The notes under the pieces were generated by a model. That model worked only from the letters and a program-made list of their open reading frames with translations. It searched no databases and was not told where the DNA came from. The translations under genes were made by a program, and so were the position numbers. From Planktothrix sp. UBA8402 (GTDB lineage Bacteria; Cyanobacteriota; Cyanobacteriia; Cyanobacteriales; Microcoleaceae), in contig DMPJ01000378.1 of the NCBI GenBank assembly GCA_003456035.1, forward strand, positions 4,715 through 13,566: a stretch of DNA of 8,852 nucleotides, in the 5' to 3' direction. Positions 6,713 to 8,852 of this stretch are shown piece after piece (the stretch's first letter is position 1; each line of letters opens with the position of its first letter).

Positions 6713-7036
6713 TTATCTATCTAAACTTGAACTAACGGCTGATTGTTTATAGATGAACGAGGTTGAATCGTATGAATGAATTTCTTCTCCCGCTAACTCT
6801 TGGGCTAGGCGTAACTCATAAGTTTTTTGCAAATTAAGCCATAGTTCTGCACCAGTGCCAAACCATCGTCCTAGACGTAGTGCCGTGTCAGCCGTAATAC
6901 CTCTTTGCCCTTTGAGAATTTGCGTAATCCGATTTGTGGGTATATGGAGCGATCGCGCTAGTTCTGATGCACTAATCCCAAGCTCTTTTAGTTCATCAGA
7001 TAAGATTTCGCCAGGGTGAATTGCAGGTCTTGGCAT
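6713..7036 (-). CDS. higA: HigA-family (XRE-type HTH) antitoxin, apparently orphan
   Basis: HigA antitoxins bind the HigB mRNA nuclease and repress their own promoter through a helix-turn-helix. The 107-residue protein shows the family pattern clearly: PAIHPGEILSDELKELGIS at 4-22, the HTH with SASELARSLHIPTNRITQIL at 22-41, then KGQRGITADTALRLGRWFG at 42-60 and LWLNLQKTYELRLAQ at 65-79. Size is normal. A typical higBA operon has higB directly upstream of higA, but here the 420 bases upstream (to 7456) contain no recognisable HigB frame on the minus strand, and none is seen downstream. The ATG at 7034-7036 gives the conserved N-terminus; there is no clear Shine-Dalgarno sequence. It may be a solitary regulator, an antidote against a toxin elsewhere, or what is left of a decayed module. 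Confidence 0.88.
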   Translation of the reverse strand: MPRPAIHPGEILSDELKELGISASELARSLHIPTNRITQILKGQRGITADTALRLGRWFGTGAELWLNLQKTYELRLAQELAGEEIHSYDSTSFIYKQSAVSSSLDR

Positions 7037-7075
7037 AGCTTTTTTCTCATGACGTGATAATCGACAATTTTGAAG

Positions 7076-7101
7076 TGTTATGCGTTACGTCAAACATAAC
7101 A
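7076..7101. promoter_or_regulatory. Inverted repeat upstream of higA, candidate HigA operator
   Basis: TGTTATG (7076-7082) and CATAACA (7095-7101) are perfect 7-base inverted arms separated by 12 bases, with the proximal end 39 bases before the higA start. Reading the minus strand, TTGCGA and TATGTT with a 17-base spacer form a weak promoter whose -10 overlaps the outer arm. Autorepression by HigA at such a palindrome is typical of the family. Confidence 0.5.
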
Positions 7102-7114
7102 TTTATATTGCAAT

Positions 7115-7140
7115 TTCGCAAAAAATCAACCAGCGATCGC
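7115..7140. repeat. Interspersed repeat module B, copy 2
   Basis: TTCGC, a run of A, TCAACCAGCGATCGC: near-copy of 6670-6694, directly abutting module A copy 2. Confidence 0.7.
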
Positions 7141-7174
7141 CTAAAAATCACGACTCACACCGAATAGCGATCGC
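7141..7174. repeat. Interspersed repeat module A, copy 2
   Basis: CTAAAAATCACGACTCACA followed by CCGAATAGCGATCGC: near-copy of 6634-6666. Together with the preceding HIP1 site, the 26 bases 7133-7158 match 8827-8852 at 24 positions, so the tubulin gene lies between direct repeats. Confidence 0.8.
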
Positions 7175-7280
7175 ATACCGCAAACCCTTTAGCAGATAGA
7201 TAATTGAGGCGATCGCACTTCATCAGAAAAAGCGATCGCAGTAACTCGACGAATTAGCCAAAAATAGAGTTATAATTCTC

Positions 7281-7305
7281 CTACAAGATCGGTGATCGAA
7301 CTTGA
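7281..7305. repeat. Degenerate direct repeat upstream of tubulin, copy 1
   Basis: CTACA-A-GATCGGTGATCGAACTTGA matches 7373-7396 at 21 of 24 positions with one inserted base. The two copies are 92 bases apart. Confidence 0.65.
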
Positions 7306-7348
7306 GTCGGTACGCAGTAACCCACAATGACGTTATCATTTCCCATTC

Positions 7349-7371
7349 TTGGGTTGCGTTCGTTAACCCAA
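7349..7371. repeat. Short hairpin repeat (TTGGGTT / AACCCAA)
   Basis: A 7-bp perfect stem encloses a 9-base loop. The surrounding GGGTTGCGTTCGTTAACCCA, continuing into ACCTACA, resembles an interspersed sequence frequent in cyanobacterial genomes, recalled from memory. It carries no U-tract and is not a typical terminator. Confidence 0.5.
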
Positions 7372-7372
7372 C

Positions 7373-7396
7373 CTACAGATCGGCAATCGCACTTGA
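7373..7396. repeat. Degenerate direct repeat upstream of tubulin, copy 2
   Basis: CTACAGATCGGCAATCGCACTTGA, the partner of 7281-7305. It runs into the putative -35 box of the tubulin promoter, so it could be a regulator-binding site. Confidence 0.6.
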
Positions 7397-7419
7397 CAAT
7401 AATTTTGACCTGCTACAAT
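7393..7419 (+). promoter_or_regulatory. Putative promoter of the tubulin gene
   Basis: A perfect -35 hexamer TTGACA (7393-7398) is followed after 15 bases by TACAAT (7414-7419), which is preceded by TG to give an extended -10 (TGCTACAAT). The spacer is two bases short of ideal. Expected transcription start is near 7427, giving a leader of about 30 bases that contains AAAGGAA at 7444-7450. Confidence 0.5.
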
Positions 7420-7456
7420 TCGTTACCAATAAGTCATCCTTAAAAAGGAAATTACA

Positions 7457-8770
7457 ATGCGAGAAATTATAACGATTTGCGTCGGAGGGGCTGGTGTCCG
7501 TATAGGAGCAAAATTCTGGGAGCTCTTATGTTTAGAGCATGGCATTAGCTCTGATGGGCGACCTAACCCAGACTTTTCAGGTAATTCCGGCGACTCCTAT
7601 ACAAGTTTTTTTTATGAGATGGAGTCTGGCAAACTCGTTCCACGTACTATCTTTGTGGATTCAGAACCCGCTTCTGTAGATGAGTTAAGTAATGGGCATT
7701 ATAAAGACTTATTTAATCCAAGATATTTCGTCTCTGGCAGGGAGGATGGGGGCTGTGGCAGTTTTGCTCGTGCCTATAATGTATGGAGGACTATCAGTGA
7801 TGATGTCATAGACAGGATCGAACGCCTCACTGAGGAATGTAACAATTGTCAGGGTTTTCTCATCATACACTCCCTTGGTGGTGGAACAGGTAGTGGCTTG
7901 ACTGCACAATTGATGGCAACACTCAGTGATAGGTATGGTAGGAGAACGAAACTACAGTTTGCGATTTGTCCGACCCCCAAACTCAGCACCTCAATCACAG
8001 AACCCTACAATGCGGTACTCTTGACTCACTACACGAATGACCATAGTGATTGCTGTTTCCTTGTGGATAATGATGCCATCTACGACATCGCACAAAGGAA
8101 CCTCGGCATCCCAAGTCCTTCCTATGAAGACCTCAACTGCCTGATAGCCCATGCAATTGCTGATGTGACTGCCAACCTGAGATTTCAGGGAGACCTCAAT
8201 ATGGATCTCAACGAGTTCCAAACCAACTTGATACCTTACCCTAGAATACATTTTCCAGTGATCAGTCATGCTCCTATTGTCAGTCGAGAGAACGCCGCTC
8301 ACTCAGAACTGAATACTCTAGAAATCACAAATGCTGTATTTGACCCAGAAAATCAACTTGTCAAGTGCGATCTACGGACTGGGAAATATATGTCCGGCTG
8401 CCTGCTTTATCGCGGAGACGTTACCCCTAGAGATGCCAATGCTGCGATTGCACAGATCAAATCTAGGCATGATATTCCATTTGTCGATTGGTGTCCGACG
8501 GGCTTTAAAGTGGGGATTAGTAATCATCATCAGGTATCTTTCCCCGATGATCTGATGGCTCCTGCTAAACGATCTGTCACGATGCTGAGCAATACCACTG
8601 CTACGGTCAGTCTATTCACTGAGCTTGCTCATAAGTTTGACCTCATGTACACAAAACGGGATTTTCTCGATTTGTATATTGATGAAGGCATGGACGAGTC
8701 GAAATTCAACGAAGCTAGGGAAGACTTGGCAGGTTTAATCAGAGACTATAAGGAAGTCGGCATGGATTAA
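7457..8770 (+). CDS. Eukaryotic alpha-tubulin-like protein in a cyanobacterium
   Basis: Tubulins are GTPases that polymerise into filaments. This 437-residue protein aligns with alpha-tubulin from end to end, not with FtsZ. Compared with human alpha-tubulin from memory I count 21/30 identities at 1-30, 71/104 at 251-354 and 33/58 at 380-437. Visible elements are GGAG at 10-13 (T1), E70 (T2), GGGTGSG at 141-147 (T4), N205 (ribose/base contact), E253 in the T7 loop (the alpha catalytic glutamate), and FVDWCPTGFKVGI at 342-354. The 21-residue stretch 355-375 has the alpha length. Odd points: Q11 is G, T3-loop Asn101 is C100, Lys40 is F40, and the chain stops where the acidic tail would begin. 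The start is supported by AAAGGAA six bases before the ATG. AGG makes up 8 of 25 arginine codons and looks rarer in recN. The likely origin is transfer from a eukaryote; the cellular role is unknown. Confidence 0.95.
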   Translation: MREIITICVGGAGVRIGAKFWELLCLEHGISSDGRPNPDFSGNSGDSYTSFFYEMESGKLVPRTIFVDSEPASVDELSNGHYKDLFNPRYFVSGREDGGCGSFARAYNVWRTISDDVIDRIERLTEECNNCQGFLIIHSLGGGTGSGLTAQLMATLSDRYGRRTKLQFAICPTPKLSTSITEPYNAVLLTHYTNDHSDCCFLVDNDAIYDIAQRNLGIPSPSYEDLNCLIAHAIADVTANLRFQGDLNMDLNEFQTNLIPYPRIHFPVISHAPIVSRENAAHSELNTLEITNAVFDPENQLVKCDLRTGKYMSGCLLYRGDVTPRDANAAIAQIKSRHDIPFVDWCPTGFKVGISNHHQVSFPDDLMAPAKRSVTMLSNTTATVSLFTELAHKFDLMYTKRDFLDLYIDEGMDESKFNEAREDLAGLIRDYKEVGMD

Positions 8771-8852
8771 TGCGATGATGAATATTGAGGGATAGTGAGA
8801 TCGCCTTTAGGAGATTGATCGTTAATGTGATCGCCTAATAATCACGACTCAC
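8771..8852. other. Sequence after tubulin with decayed HIP1 sites and module A, copy 3 (partial)
   Basis: No gene is visible in these 82 bases. Two GATCGCCT segments (decayed HIP1 sites) are followed by CTAATAATCACGACTCAC at 8835-8852, the beginning of repeat module A, cut by the window end. No U-tract terminator hairpin is seen for the tubulin transcript. Confidence 0.65.

Larger units (their letters stand above)
7037..7456. other. Divergent intergenic region between higA and the tubulin gene
   Basis: The 420 bases hold no supportable gene. They contain an inverted repeat near higA, repeat modules B and A, four HIP1 octamers (7133, 7167, 7209, 7232), a degenerate 24-base direct repeat (7281-7305 and 7373-7396), a short hairpin repeat at 7349-7371, and a promoter and ribosome-binding site for the tubulin gene. 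Confidence 0.75.

Noticed and set aside
6634..7174. higA with flanking modules as a transposable element
   Set aside because: The flanking modules are direct rather than terminal inverted repeats, no transposase is present, and no target-site duplication is seen.
7271..7276. TATAAT as the tubulin -10 element
   Set aside because: No acceptable -35 lies at 16-18 bases, and it is 180 bases from the start codon. The 7393-7419 pair is nearer and better.
7709..8302. Minus-strand open frames inside the tubulin gene (7709-7909 and 7991-8302)
   Set aside because: They are antisense to a strongly conserved protein and show no recognisable family or ribosome-binding site.
7457..8770. FtsZ, TubZ or BtubA as the identity of the tubulin gene
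   Set aside because: FtsZ and TubZ share only the GTP-binding signature and would need many gaps. BtubA from memory lacks the alpha-type long S9-S10 loop and the block identities seen here.
7457..8770. Eukaryotic contamination in the assembly
   Set aside because: The same continuous sequence has HIP1-rich flanks, bacterial promoter and ribosome-binding elements, no introns, and flanking repeat modules also found beside higA. A chimeric contig cannot be fully excluded without reads.

Overview
The window looks like a chromosomal segment of a cyanobacterium, probably filamentous. The octamer GCGATCGC (HIP1) occurs at least 13 times. Heptanucleotide and octanucleotide tandem repeats of the kind common in these genomes lie between genes. 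The coding DNA is AT-rich, and the gene set (GAF/kinase-like protein, RecN, Uma2 nucleases, small toxin-antitoxin modules) fits. I cannot name the genus with confidence.

Layout. 1-1515 is the 3' part of a GAF-domain protein with a degenerate histidine-kinase-like C-terminus. 1551-3275 is recN, the double-strand-break repair SMC-like ATPase. 3278-3402 holds two tandem repeat tracts. 3403-4957 is a duplicated Uma2-family nuclease gene (about 92% protein identity) with a small hypothetical gene between the copies. 4987-5417 is a two-gene toxin-antitoxin-like pair whose RelE-type toxin appears truncated. 5437-6491 is a translationally coupled pair: a Panacea-domain (DUF4065/SocA-like) putative antitoxin and a 207-residue candidate toxin. 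6713-7036 (minus strand) is a HigA-type antitoxin with no recognisable HigB beside it. 7457-8770 is the outstanding gene.

That gene encodes a 437-residue protein that is not FtsZ-like. It is plainly eukaryotic alpha-tubulin-like along its whole length: GGGTGSG signature, the alpha-type catalytic glutamate in the T7 loop, the alpha-type long loop between S9 and S10, and near-identical C-terminal helices. It has no introns, a good Shine-Dalgarno sequence and a bacterial-type promoter, and it sits among HIP1 sites and short repeats shared with the neighbouring DNA, so it appears to be a resident bacterial gene. It lacks the acidic C-terminal tail and the acetylatable Lys40, and it departs from the consensus at two nucleotide-contacting loops (position 11 and the T3 loop). 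No beta-tubulin, kinesin-like or BtubC-like partner is visible, but the window ends 82 bases after its stop codon.

The right half (about 3.3-8.85 kb) therefore reads as an accessory region rich in selfish or defence-type small modules, into which a tubulin gene of probable eukaryotic ancestry has been placed. The left part is ordinary chromosomal DNA.
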